Source of the DNA: Verrucomicrobiota bacterium
Lineage (GTDB): Bacteria > Verrucomicrobiota > Kiritimatiellia > SS1-B-03-39 > UBA6053
Direction of reading: 5' to 3'
Assembly (NCBI GenBank): GCA_020831625.1
Contig: JAFIGD010000001.1
Location: 1-64,000, forward strand
DNA length: 64,000 nt
Shown: piece after piece, positions 42,663-51,445 of the stretch
Layout: every line of letters starts with the position of its first letter
Position numbering within the stretch: the stretch's first letter is position 1
Notes under the pieces: generated by a model
Seen by the model: the letters and a program-made list of their open reading frames with translations, nothing else
Told to the model about the DNA's origin: nothing
The model's database searches: none
Program-made: the position numbers and the translations under genes

Positions 42663-43599
42663 CCGGGCCGCCCCCGCGGGCCTGTTGCTTCTGAGCCTTC
42701 TCACCGCCGCCTGCGGTTCGAATTCCTCCGCGCCCGGCCCGTCAGGTCTGACCGTCCGCGTGGCTCCGCTTCACGACTACGCCTGGCTGGACCGGAATGA
42801 ATCCGGCCAGCCGGACCAATTCAAACCCGAATCCGAACGAGAAGCCCTCTACACCGATCTCACCGCCCGCCCTGCCGACCTGCTCGTCCTGCGCGGACTC
42901 GGCCATCCCGAAACCCTCGATCATCTCCAAGAAGCCCTCGCCGGCCGCGCCGCCGCGTATGAATACGCTGTATATCTCCCCGGTCCCGACCGCTACCACG
43001 GCATCGGCTTTCTCAGTCGGAGGCCCTTCAACGAAACCCTCGATCTGAGCCTGCAAACCTTCCGCATCCGCGATCAGCTTCACCAGCCCTTCGCCGGAGC
43101 CGTCCGCTTCGGGAACCTTTGGATCTGGAACGCCCGCGCCCCCTCCCCCTCAAACGACTATGAACAGCGCCGCAACGAAGCCCGCCTGCTCAGTCAGGCG
43201 ATTCGCGCCCAACTCGCCGAAGGCCGCGACGTTCTGCTCTCCCTGCACAGCCGCGAAGACCCCGGCACGCCCATGCTGCGCATGATCGAAGACACCGGCC
43301 TCCTGGAAATCTCCGCCGCCGATGACCGCGCCGACCGCTGGACTTTCCGCGATCCCGGGCACATCAACTACCGCCGCGACCAGTGGCTCTTCGCCTCACC
43401 CGGACTGGACCGGCGCATCGACGCCGCGCGGGTGCTCGACACCCCGGACCTCCGCGCCGCTGGCCCCTTCCGGCATCAGGAACTCACCCTCCCCCTCAGC
43501 GAAGATCCGCCAGCAGACGGTCACACGCCGTCTCCAGCAGATCCAGCACCCGCTCAAACCCCTGCGCGCCCCCGTAATACGGATCCGGCACTTCCGTAA
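42613..43599 (+). CDS. Lipoprotein with degenerate endonuclease/exonuclease/phosphatase fold
   Basis: About 328 residues. The lipoprotein signal is LLLLSLLTAACGSN, with the lipobox Cys near residue 34. EEP-like elements: PADLLVLRGLG, YHGIGFLSRRPF, and near the end WTFRDPGHINYRRDQWLFASP, which resembles the YRIDYIF strand. The usual catalytic GDFN is not seen (LLSLHSRED occupies that place), so it may be inactive. The start (ATG 42613) lies inside the TPR gene. The last 104 bases overlap the opposite-strand phosphatase gene and encode a Pro-rich tail, suggesting loss of an earlier stop. Confidence 0.65.
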   Translation: MWRPKSKPVTSAPKRNSRAAPAGLLLLSLLTAACGSNSSAPGPSGLTVRVAPLHDYAWLDRNESGQPDQFKPESEREALYTDLTARPADLLVLRGLGHPETLDHLQEALAGRAAAYEYAVYLPGPDRYHGIGFLSRRPFNETLDLSLQTFRIRDQLHQPFAGAVRFGNLWIWNARAPSPSNDYEQRRNEARLLSQAIRAQLAEGRDVLLSLHSREDPGTPMLRMIEDTGLLEISAADDRADRWTFRDPGHINYRRDQWLFASPGLDRRIDAARVLDTPDLRAAGPFRHQELTLPLSEDPPADGHTPSPADPAPAQTPARPRNTDPALP

Positions 43600-43957
43600 C
43601 CCCCGTTTCCGGCGCGTAATCCATCATGCGCTTCACTTTCGCACGGGACGCATCATCCTCCGCCAGTGCCCGCAACTCGCGGTAATTGTCATCGTCCATT
43701 GCAATCAGCAGGTCGAATTCATCAAAATCGCGAAGCAGCACCTTACGGGCGATACTGGTCAGCATGTACCCGCGTTTCGCGGCATGATCCAGCATCCGCG
43801 CATCCGCTGGCTTGCCCTGATGATAGGCCAGCGTGCCCGCCGAATCGATTTCAAAAGCATCCCCCAGCCCCGCGTCCTCCACTTTCGCGCGGAACACCGC
43901 CTCCGCCGAAGGCGAGCGGCAAATATTCCCCAGACAGACAAACAATAATTTTTTCAT
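43496..43957 (-). CDS. Low-molecular-weight protein tyrosine phosphatase
   Basis: A 153-residue phosphatase with the P-loop CLGNICRSP at residues 9-17 and the general-acid loop DPYYGG near residue 126. Normal length. It dephosphorylates phosphotyrosine proteins, often exopolysaccharide kinases, or arginine phosphate in some species. It lies 23 bases downstream of the MFS gene on the same strand. Its 3' end is overlapped by the convergent lipoprotein gene. Confidence 0.94.
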   Translation of the reverse strand: MKKLLFVCLGNICRSPSAEAVFRAKVEDAGLGDAFEIDSAGTLAYHQGKPADARMLDHAAKRGYMLTSIARKVLLRDFDEFDLLIAMDDDNYRELRALAEDDASRAKVKRMMDYAPETGVTEVPDPYYGGAQGFERVLDLLETACDRLLADLR

Positions 43958-43980
43958 AGAATTCTCCAGTCATTCACAGA

Positions 43981-45273
43981 TTAAGGCCTCGGAAACACCG
44001 GCAGCACCTCCGGCGGTAAAATCCCGCGTTCCGCGTACACCGGCCGCGCGATCCGACGCAGTGCGGGCAGACGCAGCCGGAAGATCAGACCCGCCACCAT
44101 GCAAATCAACGCCCCCGCCGTCATCGTCTGCTGAACCCCCAGCGGCTCCGCCACTTTTCCATAGATCAAAGAGCCCAGCGGCATCGCCCCCATGAACACC
44201 ATGCCCATCAAACTCATCACTCGTCCCCGCAAGTGATCATCCACCAGCGTCTGGATGATGGTGTTGGTTCCCACAAACACCCGAATTCCCGCCATTCCGG
44301 CGAAAAACTGCATCACCAGCGCCACCGCAACCGATGTCGTGTGCGAAAACAGAATCAGGGACAAACCGAACAGCAGCACACTCTGATAAATCACCGTGCC
44401 CAGCCCCAGCACCGATTTACGCGAAGCCAGGCGCAACGACGAAATGACCGCGCCAAGCCCCGTCGCCGAAAGCAGCAGCCCGTAGGTCCCCGCGTCGCCG
44501 TCCAGCACCGTCTCCGCAAACATCGGCAGCAGGGTGTTGTACGACTGACCGAACAGCGCGACCGCAATCATCAAAATCAGCAGGTCCCGCACCGGCGGAA
44601 AGCCGAAGGCGTAGGAAAACCCCTCCCGCATCTGGCCGAAAACCGTGCCCGGGTTTTCGCGCGGCGCCATCGGACGCGGCTTCAATTCCGCAAAACAGCG
44701 CACCGCAATCGCGCAGAACACCGCGTGCAGCAAAAAACAAACCCCCTCCCCCATCCACGGAATAATCAGCGTCCCCGCCAACATCGGCCCCACAAGCCGC
44801 GCCGAATGGAAAATGGTTGAATTCAATGCGATTGCATTCGACAGTTGCTCCCGGTCCTCGACAATATCCACCACCAGTGCCTGACGCGCCGGCAGTTCGA
44901 ACGACTTCGTGATCCCCATCACCACACAGGCCGCGAACACCTGCCACACCTCCACCCGGTCCGTGATTGTCAGCACGCCCAGCACGACCATCGTCGCCCC
45001 GTCGATCAACTGCGCGATCACGATCAGCCTGCGCCGGCTGATGTAATCCACCAGCACGCCGCCGAAGGGAGAAAGAAAAAACGTCGGAGCCTGCTTGTAA
45101 AACATCAGCAGCCCCAGCGAAACCGGATCCCGCGTCAGCCGATAGGTCAGCCAGCTCAAGGCCGCCAACGACATCCAGGTTCCATTTATCGCGATCGACT
45201 GCCCCAGAAAAAAGAGGCGGTAATTGCGATATTGAAACGGCCGGAGGATGTGAGCGATTGTATTTTTCATCAT
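43981..45273 (-). CDS. Major facilitator superfamily exporter (MFS_3/EntS-like)
   Basis: A 430-residue membrane transporter with about twelve helices. It begins FQYRNYRLFFLGQSIAINGTW, typical of MFS_3 and enterobactin-exporter-like proteins. The intracellular motif GGVLVDYISRRRLI is near residue 75 and SFELPARQALV near residue 130. It probably exports a small molecule or drug; substrate unknown. It precedes the phosphatase gene in a likely two-gene operon. Confidence 0.88.
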   Translation of the reverse strand: MMKNTIAHILRPFQYRNYRLFFLGQSIAINGTWMSLAALSWLTYRLTRDPVSLGLLMFYKQAPTFFLSPFGGVLVDYISRRRLIVIAQLIDGATMVVLGVLTITDRVEVWQVFAACVVMGITKSFELPARQALVVDIVEDREQLSNAIALNSTIFHSARLVGPMLAGTLIIPWMGEGVCFLLHAVFCAIAVRCFAELKPRPMAPRENPGTVFGQMREGFSYAFGFPPVRDLLILMIAVALFGQSYNTLLPMFAETVLDGDAGTYGLLLSATGLGAVISSLRLASRKSVLGLGTVIYQSVLLFGLSLILFSHTTSVAVALVMQFFAGMAGIRVFVGTNTIIQTLVDDHLRGRVMSLMGMVFMGAMPLGSLIYGKVAEPLGVQQTMTAGALICMVAGLIFRLRLPALRRIARPVYAERGILPPEVLPVFPRP

Positions 45274-45394
45274 CAGAAGCGGACACCCTAGTCAGAAATC
45301 AACCCTGCCTGCAAGGACAGGATGAATAAAAAATATTCTGTTTAAGCGGTCCAATCAATCAGGAACCAGCACCTTCATTTTACCGCTTCCCTAC

Positions 45395-45575
45395 CCAAAC
45401 GTCTCACCTCTCACCCACGCGTTCCGCGTGGCAAGCTCTTACCTCTTTTCCTGGCCTCCGAGCTCCTCCTCATTCGTCACTGATCATTCGTCACTCGTCA
45501 CTCCATACACTCGTCACTCGTCTCTCCACACACTCGTCATTCGTCACTCGTCATTCCCCCCACTCGTAACTCTTA
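45395..45575. repeat. Degenerate repeat tract downstream of RAYT 2
   Basis: CTCACCTCTCACCC/CTCTTACCTC units (45399-45450, similar to 129-165) are followed by CACTCGTCATTCGTCACT-type repeats (45470-45575). The end of the transposase gene (TSGGNDE) is encoded within it. The stretch 45288-45395 holds nothing I recognise. Confidence 0.8.
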
Positions 45576-46722
45576 GTGCTTCCATCCCCAACCAGTCCCT
45601 GCCCGGCAACTTCCGCCCCGCCGCATTCCGGTCCTTGCCGAAACTTCCCCGATGCTCTGTCATCAACCGCCCCAAAAACGCATCCCCGCCAATCGCCACC
45701 CCGCGTGAGAATGTCTTCACCCGCTGACGCAGCATCCGCGCCATCGGCACCGCACCCATCCGCTCCATCTCCGCCATCACCTCCACCTCATCAAACCCTT
45801 TCCGATCCCGCATTTTCTTTCGAATCCGGTCCACATTCACTTTTGATTCCCCCTTCGCGTACAGCCAAAGCCGGTACACCGCCTGCACCTCACCCCAATC
45901 CTTCGGCGCCACCCGCTGCCGTGACTCCCGGTCCAGCTTCTCCCCGATTTCCCGCCAGGTCCCCGGCATTTCTTTGTTCAACGTCATCGTCCTCACCCCC
46001 TCCGCCTTCTGTGGCACCACCCCCCGCGCCAGACGCACCAGCATCTCCAGCCCCTCTCGCTCCGTCTTCCCACCCCCGCACGCCGCCGCATAGCCACTCC
46101 ACCGATACTCCATCGGATCCTCCACCATCCCCGCCCGAATCGGATTCAAATCAATATACGCCGCCACCGACATCAGCGCCAGCGGCGTCCCCTCCACCAC
46201 CACACTCCGGTACCGCGCGTCCCAGAACGCCCCCTTGCAGTCATGCGTCCGGTTATACCACAGCGTATACCCATGCTTCAACACCCGCATAAACTCCGCC
46301 AAATCACACATCCGGTCGATCACCTGCGCATCCAGTTTCTTCTGATCCTCCTCCGAATGCAGCCCGTAAAACCCCTCCCACTCCTTCACCTTATCCTTCG
46401 ACCACACCAGCTTCAACCGCCGCACAACCTCCTCATGCCCAATCTCCTCCTTCTCCGGCACCCAAAGCAACAGGTGAAAATGATTCGACATCACACAATA
46501 CGTCACCACCGTAATCCCCGAAAACTCCGCCCACCGGAACGCCAGTTCCCTGAACGCCTCCTTCTCTTTGGTTCCCAGCAAAAAATCCTGCCCCCGCACA
46601 CGACTCGTCACATGCACAAAATATCCGCCCTCTTTCGGCAGCACCCGCTCCCGCTTTTGGACCACTTTCTCCACAAAAGGCCACCCCGGCCCCGGAATCT
46701 TCGATGACAACGGAATAATCAT
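45544..46722 (-). CDS. REP-associated tyrosine transposase (RAYT), copy 2
   Basis: A 392-residue near-duplicate of the protein at 4082-5275, with the same HUH-superfamily marks (YFVHVTSRV, HFHLLL, YIDLNPIRAGMVEDP). Identity is very high over the first 240 and last 130 residues. A segment of roughly 40 residues (after PQKAEGVR, up to APKDWGEVQA) differs in sequence and length. The frame is intact, so both copies may be active. The leader and REP sequence are shared with copy 1. Confidence 0.88.
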   Translation of the reverse strand: MIIPLSSKIPGPGWPFVEKVVQKRERVLPKEGGYFVHVTSRVRGQDFLLGTKEKEAFRELAFRWAEFSGITVVTYCVMSNHFHLLLWVPEKEEIGHEEVVRRLKLVWSKDKVKEWEGFYGLHSEEDQKKLDAQVIDRMCDLAEFMRVLKHGYTLWYNRTHDCKGAFWDARYRSVVVEGTPLALMSVAAYIDLNPIRAGMVEDPMEYRWSGYAAACGGGKTEREGLEMLVRLARGVVPQKAEGVRTMTLNKEMPGTWREIGEKLDRESRQRVAPKDWGEVQAVYRLWLYAKGESKVNVDRIRKKMRDRKGFDEVEVMAEMERMGAVPMARMLRQRVKTFSRGVAIGGDAFLGRLMTEHRGSFGKDRNAAGRKLPGRDWLGMEALRVTSGGNDE

Positions 46723-46767
46723 AACCTTCCCCTATCCCACAAATCGCCAGATTCAAGCCAAAACTTC

Positions 46768-46788
46768 TTTAAAATACCTGTTATTTTA
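46768..46788. repeat. REP sequence upstream of RAYT 2
   Basis: TTTAAAATA-CCTGT-TATTTTA, identical to the core at 5321. The final two arm bases have changed. It lies between the transposase start and the GH43 gene. Confidence 0.87.
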
Positions 46789-46806
46789 GAAAGATTTTCG
46801 CCTGTA

Positions 46807-48294
46807 TCATATGTTCAAATTGCTCAAAGACGCCCGACTGAAGACGGCGGCCTCCGAACAGGGCTGTCCGTTGCCTGAAGCATAGACCCCGGCCATCAGG
46901 CCTGTCCAGCCCGTGGCCACCTCTGTGCAGAACAACCGCCGTTCCGCCGTCGCAAAGGAACGCAGGTCCGGCTCCGCCTCCGCGGCGAGCATCGTGAAGA
47001 CACGGGCGTTGCCCGAAATCCGCAAACAAACTGTCCCGCCTCCGGTCCAATCAAACACCTCCTCCACACACAGGTCCAACACCCGCCGCCGCAACAGCAG
47101 AACCGGGCTGTCACCGCGACGCGTCACCACCCACTCCAGATGGCAGTCATCCGCCATGACCAGGGCCAGCCCCGCCTCCTCTCCGTCCCGCTTCGGGGCG
47201 AACCGCATATCCGCCGTCCAGGTGAACGCGTAGCGATCCAGCCGAATTCCCCGGAACGCCTCCGGCTCCGCGTCGCTCAGCGTCGACGCGCCGCCCGACA
47301 GGCGGAGTCCCCCGGACACCACCGCCTGTGAGAGGTCCGGCCTTCGCCGCGCCACCCACCGGGGCCCCAAACAATCTCCCTCGAATCGGTCCTCAAACGG
47401 TTCCGGCGCGGGCCCGCTTTCCTCCACCGGCTGTGAAATCACCGGCCAACCCTCTTTCCAGTGCATCGGCGCGTAAAAGGTTTCCCGACCCAAATGATGA
47501 AACGCCTGCCCTCCGAATCCGTGATGCCGCGTCCCCAAAAACACGATACCCCACTTGCCGTCCTCCTCTTCGAACCAATCCCCGTGACCCGTATACCGCA
47601 CCGGATGGTTCGGCAGATGCCGGTGCGTTAAAATCGGATTCTGTGGACAGGGTTCAAACGGTCCCCAGGGCGACACCGACCGCGCCACGGTCAGACAATG
47701 CCCCCAGCCCGTGCCGCCCTCCGCTGTCAGCAGGTAATACCAACCGCCAACCCGATAGAGATGGGGTCCCTCGATATCGTCCGTGCACCATGGGCGCGCG
47801 ATTTCACGGAGCGGTGTCAGCAACCGGCCCGACCGCACATCAATTTCGGCCTGAACAATGCAAAATCCGTGCCTTCGTGTGTAGTACACCCGGCCGTCCC
47901 CGTCGAAAAACAGCGACGGATCAAACCAGGGCTCCCCCTCATCCGTAATCCACACCGGATCCGACCAGGGGCCCGCCGGATGTTTGGCGGACACAATAAA
48001 ATTCCCCCTGCCCCCCACCTGCGTGCTGATCACATAAAAAATTCCCCCGTGATAACGCAGAGTCGGCGCGAAAATTCCTTCCGAACAGCGTGTCTTCGAA
48101 AAATCCATCTGCTCCGGACGGTGTAAGGCGTGCCCCTCAAGTGTCCAGGTGCGCAAGTCCCGGCTTTTGTAAATCGGCAATCCCGGAAAATACTCGAATG
48201 TGCTTGTGCACACATAGTAATCCCCTCCCGCGCGACAGATCGAGGGATCGGGATGAAACCCCGGCAACACCGGGTTCCGCATCGGCTCGGTCAT
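46807..48294 (-). CDS. GH43-family beta-xylosidase/alpha-arabinofuranosidase
   Basis: About 495 residues, no signal peptide. The five-blade propeller carries the GH43 acidic triad: Asp in NPVLPGFHPDPSICR, Asp in GEPWFDPSLFFD, and the general acid Glu in TDDIEGPHLY near residue 180. A C-terminal beta-sandwich (from about residue 310) is the accessory domain common in GH43 subfamilies acting on xylan or arabinan side chains. It probably trims oligosaccharides in the cytoplasm. Its start overlaps the sulfatase stop in ATGA, so desulfation and hydrolysis are co-expressed. Confidence 0.92.
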   Translation of the reverse strand: MTEPMRNPVLPGFHPDPSICRAGGDYYVCTSTFEYFPGLPIYKSRDLRTWTLEGHALHRPEQMDFSKTRCSEGIFAPTLRYHGGIFYVISTQVGGRGNFIVSAKHPAGPWSDPVWITDEGEPWFDPSLFFDGDGRVYYTRRHGFCIVQAEIDVRSGRLLTPLREIARPWCTDDIEGPHLYRVGGWYYLLTAEGGTGWGHCLTVARSVSPWGPFEPCPQNPILTHRHLPNHPVRYTGHGDWFEEEDGKWGIVFLGTRHHGFGGQAFHHLGRETFYAPMHWKEGWPVISQPVEESGPAPEPFEDRFEGDCLGPRWVARRRPDLSQAVVSGGLRLSGGASTLSDAEPEAFRGIRLDRYAFTWTADMRFAPKRDGEEAGLALVMADDCHLEWVVTRRGDSPVLLLRRRVLDLCVEEVFDWTGGGTVCLRISGNARVFTMLAAEAEPDLRSFATAERRLFCTEVATGWTGLMAGVYASGNGQPCSEAAVFSRASLSNLNI

Positions 48295-49520
48295 GGCGTG
48301 CACGGATCCCCGACGTCCCGAAGCCATTTCAGCAACTGTGTCCGCAAATCCGACTCCGTCTCCCGCAGCGCCTCCGATCCGGCCAGATTGTTAAATTCAT
48401 CCGGATCCGCCCGCAAATCATACAGCTCCCAAACCGGACGGGCCACCGCCGGTCCGGAGGCGTCAAGACGCTCCGGCGGCGGAACCCGGTACGGCTCCGG
48501 CCCCAAATTCCAAATCAGTTTGTATGCCCGGGTGCGAATGCACCGGCAGGCCCCGTTGTAATACACACCGAAAAACGGAGCTTCGTCGGGCGAAGCGCCC
48601 TCTGGATCGCACACCCGGTCCGCAAACGCCGTGCCGTCCGCCTCTGCAAGCGGCGGCAGCCCCGCCAATTGCAGCAGGGTCGGCAGAAAATTCAAATTAC
48701 TCTGCACATCCCCCAGCCGCCGCCCCGCCGGAATCCCCGGTCCTCTGAAAATACAGGGGATTTCCAGGCCCGGATCATACAGCGTCCACTTGTCCCGGCG
48801 GGACTCGATGCCGTGATCCGACGTGAACACCACAATTGTCTCATCCCGCAATCCATGCGCGTCAAGCGCGGCCAGAATACGCCCGACCCCCTCGTCCGCC
48901 TGACGAATCGCCCCCTGCAATCCCGCAAAATGATGTTCCGCCTCCCCGGTCCGCTCCAAATACGGCGGCACCTCCACACCCCGCGAACGGTCCGGAACCG
49001 CGCCGCCGAACCAAAAGGGCGTATGCGTCTCATTGAATCCGATTTGCGCGTAAAAGGGACGGTCGTCCGACCGGGTTTCCAAAAAGGCCGCGAAGCCCTC
49101 CGCCACCTCCGGAGCCGACTTGAACATAAAGGGATACTGCGGATCCCCGGTCTGCGGCACCTCATAGCGCTCAAAGCCCAGACGTTTCCACCCGCCTTCA
49201 TCCGCCTCATGCTGAAACGAAAACAGCACCGGCTCATATCCCCGCTCCCGCAACAACTCCGCCGCATGTTTCACCCCGTCGTTCAAGCGGAAACCGTGAT
49301 GCGTCAGGCCCACCAGCCCGTTCCGCTGCGGAGCCAGCCCCGTCATCGCCGCCCCCCGCGAGGGACTGCAAATCGGCGACACTGAAAAATACCCGTCCAG
49401 CGTCACCCCCTCCGACGCCAGCCGGTCAATGTGGGGCGTGTGAACCGTCCCGTGACCGTAACACCCGAACCACTTTCCGGAATCATGCGTGGAAATCACA
49501 ATCAGATGAGGTTTTTTCAT
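48291..49520 (-). CDS. Sulfatase (S1 family, Cys type)
   Basis: A 409-residue sulfatase. The maturation motif CSPSR (in SPICSPSRGAAMTG) near residue 51 supplies the Cys converted to formylglycine. Metal-site elements include VISTHDSGKWFGCYG at the N-terminus and VVFTSDHGIE near residue 235. No signal peptide is evident, so it may act inside the cell on sulfated oligosaccharides before GH43. It needs a formylglycine-generating enzyme; a related domain is encoded at 58918-61257. It is divergent from the LacI regulator. Confidence 0.92.
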   Translation of the reverse strand: MKKPHLIVISTHDSGKWFGCYGHGTVHTPHIDRLASEGVTLDGYFSVSPICSPSRGAAMTGLAPQRNGLVGLTHHGFRLNDGVKHAAELLRERGYEPVLFSFQHEADEGGWKRLGFERYEVPQTGDPQYPFMFKSAPEVAEGFAAFLETRSDDRPFYAQIGFNETHTPFWFGGAVPDRSRGVEVPPYLERTGEAEHHFAGLQGAIRQADEGVGRILAALDAHGLRDETIVVFTSDHGIESRRDKWTLYDPGLEIPCIFRGPGIPAGRRLGDVQSNLNFLPTLLQLAGLPPLAEADGTAFADRVCDPEGASPDEAPFFGVYYNGACRCIRTRAYKLIWNLGPEPYRVPPPERLDASGPAVARPVWELYDLRADPDEFNNLAGSEALRETESDLRTQLLKWLRDVGDPCTP

Positions 49521-49566
49521 GAATCCAGCCTACACCGAATCCCCTCCGGAAAAAGAGCCCGGATAA

Positions 49567-49580
49567 ACGCAACCTTGCAT
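49567..49580. promoter_or_regulatory. Candidate LacI-family operator, site 1
   Basis: ACGCAA-CC-TTGCAT, a 14-base near-palindrome between the sulfatase start (49520) and the lacI start (49610). A matching site at 50646 has the same arms with GG in the centre, i.e. the same motif on the other strand. Position allows repression of both divergent genes. Confidence 0.65.
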
Positions 49581-49609
49581 TCCCGACGCGTCAACGCTAT
49601 CCTGCCGCC

Positions 49610-50638
49610 ATGAGTCCCACGTCCCCCCGCATCACCCTCGGCATGATCGCCCAAAAAGCCGATGTCTCCCGGGCCACCGTGTCCCGCGCCCTGCGCAACC
49701 ATCCTCAGTTGCCCCGCCACACCTGCGAGCGCATTCAGGCCATCGCCGAAGATATGGGGTGGCGGCCCGATCCCGAAACCTCCCGCCTCATGCATCACCT
49801 CCGCGAAAGCCGCCAGGTCCAGCGGGTCTCCACCCTCGCCATTCTCAACGACTACCCGGGCCGCAAAGATCCCTACAACGATCCCTACACCGCCGCCCTC
49901 CTCCACAGCGCCCGGCGGCGCGCCGACACCCTCGGTTATCACATCGACGAACTCTGGCTGCGCGAACCCGGCCTCACCGCCCGCCGCGCCACCGGAATCC
50001 TCCACGCCCGGGGCATCACCGGGGTTCTCGTCCCTCCCGAAATTGACCCCCTCCCCCAACTGCCGCTCGACTGGTCGAGTTTCAGCTCCGTCGCCACCAC
50101 CACCACCGCCCAGCCCGCGACCATGAACCGCGTCCTGCCCGACAACTACGGCAATCTCTGCAAACTCATGGACGCCCTCCTTCGGCGGAAACGCAAGCGC
50201 GTTTGGCTCCTCAGCCTCAAAGGCCTCGAGGACCGCACCGAACACTGTCCCAGCAACGTGTACCACGCCTACACCGCTCAGACGCCGTCTCTTACCACGC
50301 TCCCGGTTTTCTACTGGGACACCTACCCCTGCGGAGACGACGCCGCCGCCGCCATGACCGAACTGTACGTCCGACACAAACCCGACACCGTCATCGTCGC
50401 CGACGCCTGGCTGCTCGACACCCTCGAACGCCGCACCCAAACCCGGCGCCGCAAAGACTACCTCGCCCTCTGCTACTCCAACGCCCAGCCCGGCCTCCCC
50501 GGCATCAACCAGCGCCCCGAACTGGTCGGCTCCGCCGCCATCGACCTCCTCTCCGCCCACATTCTCCGCGGCGAAACCGGACTCCCCGAAGTGCCCAAAC
50601 TCCTGCGCATCCCCGGAACCCTCGAAGGCGACCTCTGA
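49610..50638 (+). CDS. LacI-family transcription regulator
   Basis: A 342-residue regulator with an N-terminal LacI HTH (ITLGMIAQKADVSRATVSRA followed by LRNHPQLPRHT) and hinge, then a sensor domain. The sensor is divergent from canonical periplasmic-binding-like members, with weak GVDN-like motifs. It likely senses a sugar released by the sulfatase or GH43. Operator-like palindromes lie on both sides of the gene. The one downstream also precedes the secreted-protein gene. Confidence 0.88.
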   Translation: MSPTSPRITLGMIAQKADVSRATVSRALRNHPQLPRHTCERIQAIAEDMGWRPDPETSRLMHHLRESRQVQRVSTLAILNDYPGRKDPYNDPYTAALLHSARRRADTLGYHIDELWLREPGLTARRATGILHARGITGVLVPPEIDPLPQLPLDWSSFSSVATTTTAQPATMNRVLPDNYGNLCKLMDALLRRKRKRVWLLSLKGLEDRTEHCPSNVYHAYTAQTPSLTTLPVFYWDTYPCGDDAAAAMTELYVRHKPDTVIVADAWLLDTLERRTQTRRRKDYLALCYSNAQPGLPGINQRPELVGSAAIDLLSAHILRGETGLPEVPKLLRIPGTLEGDL

Positions 50639-50645
50639 TTCAGCA

Positions 50646-50659
50646 ACGCAAGGTTGCAT
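50646..50659. promoter_or_regulatory. Candidate LacI-family operator, site 2
   Basis: ACGCAA-GG-TTGCAT, 49 bases before the secreted-protein ATG at 50708 and 8 bases after the lacI stop. Same arms as site 1. It suggests the secreted protein belongs to the same regulon. Confidence 0.65.
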
Positions 50660-50707
50660 GCGAACAGCGTGTCCCGACACCCGTGTAAGGACTATTCTGC
50701 ATTTCTT

Positions 50708-51346
50708 ATGAAAACATTCCTTCACACCCTCCTTGCCATGCCGCTTGCCTTTGCCGCCGCCACACTCCACGCGCAGGAGCCCCTGACAGCATTGCCCCGC
50801 CTCAGTGGCCGCGTTCAATATGTCAAAAACCCCGGAGCCGGTTCCGGGGCCATGAAATTCATAGACAGCCCTCTGCCGCAACCCGAAATCCGGGTGGGAC
50901 CCACCCGCGAATCCGGTGTCGCCATGGGTGCGCTGCTCGCCTTTAAAACGACCCCCGAAATCCGGCGGCACATCGCCGACGGCTCCCGGCTCGAACTTCT
51001 CATTGATGTCGACGGCACCTCCCGCGGCGGAGCCCCCGCCGATCTGGTCGTCGCCCTCCTCAACACCGGCAGCACCGATGATCATTCCGCCTTCGTCCAC
51101 TTCGGGGCCTGGAACAATGCGGCGAATTTCGCCGAAGTCGGCATCCTCGAAGCCGACCCCGAAAAAGGTCTTCATCTCTTCAACATCACCGAAGCGCTCC
51201 GCGCCGCCGCCACTCAGCCCACCGAAGCCACCCCCGTTATTTGGTTTGCCATCTACCTTCCCGAAGATAAAATCGCCGGCGGACAGGAAGGCGAACACGT
51301 CATCCTCGGCGGCAATCCGCGCATCATCGTCCGCCCCGGACGATGA
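50708..51346 (+). CDS. Secreted protein of unknown function
   Basis: A 212-residue protein with a clear signal peptide (MKTFLHTLLAMPLAFAAATL then HAQ). The mature part is beta-rich with motifs such as GALLAFKTTPEIRRHI and LIDVDGTSRGGAPADL. The pattern suggests a jelly-roll or carbohydrate-binding-like fold, but I recognise no family. There is no PEP-CTERM or lipobox. The position right after lacI, behind operator site 2, links it to the sulfated-glycan module. Confidence 0.7.
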   Translation: MKTFLHTLLAMPLAFAAATLHAQEPLTALPRLSGRVQYVKNPGAGSGAMKFIDSPLPQPEIRVGPTRESGVAMGALLAFKTTPEIRRHIADGSRLELLIDVDGTSRGGAPADLVVALLNTGSTDDHSAFVHFGAWNNAANFAEVGILEADPEKGLHLFNITEALRAAATQPTEATPVIWFAIYLPEDKIAGGQEGEHVILGGNPRIIVRPGR

Positions 51347-51400
51347 ACTCTTAACAGATTGTTCAATATATACATGAATTCGATTTGAATACTCGGGCGA

Positions 51401-51429
51401 AAAGGATTAGGATCATAAACACATCCTTT
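51401..51429. promoter_or_regulatory. Inverted repeat upstream of the third XylR-type regulator
   Basis: AAAGGAT (51401-51407) and ATCCTTT (51423-51429) face each other across 15 bases, 16 bases before the ATG at 51446. It could be a self-operator. One half also resembles a ribosome site, so the call is weak. Confidence 0.25.
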
Positions 51430-51445
51430 AAAATCCAACCGCCCG

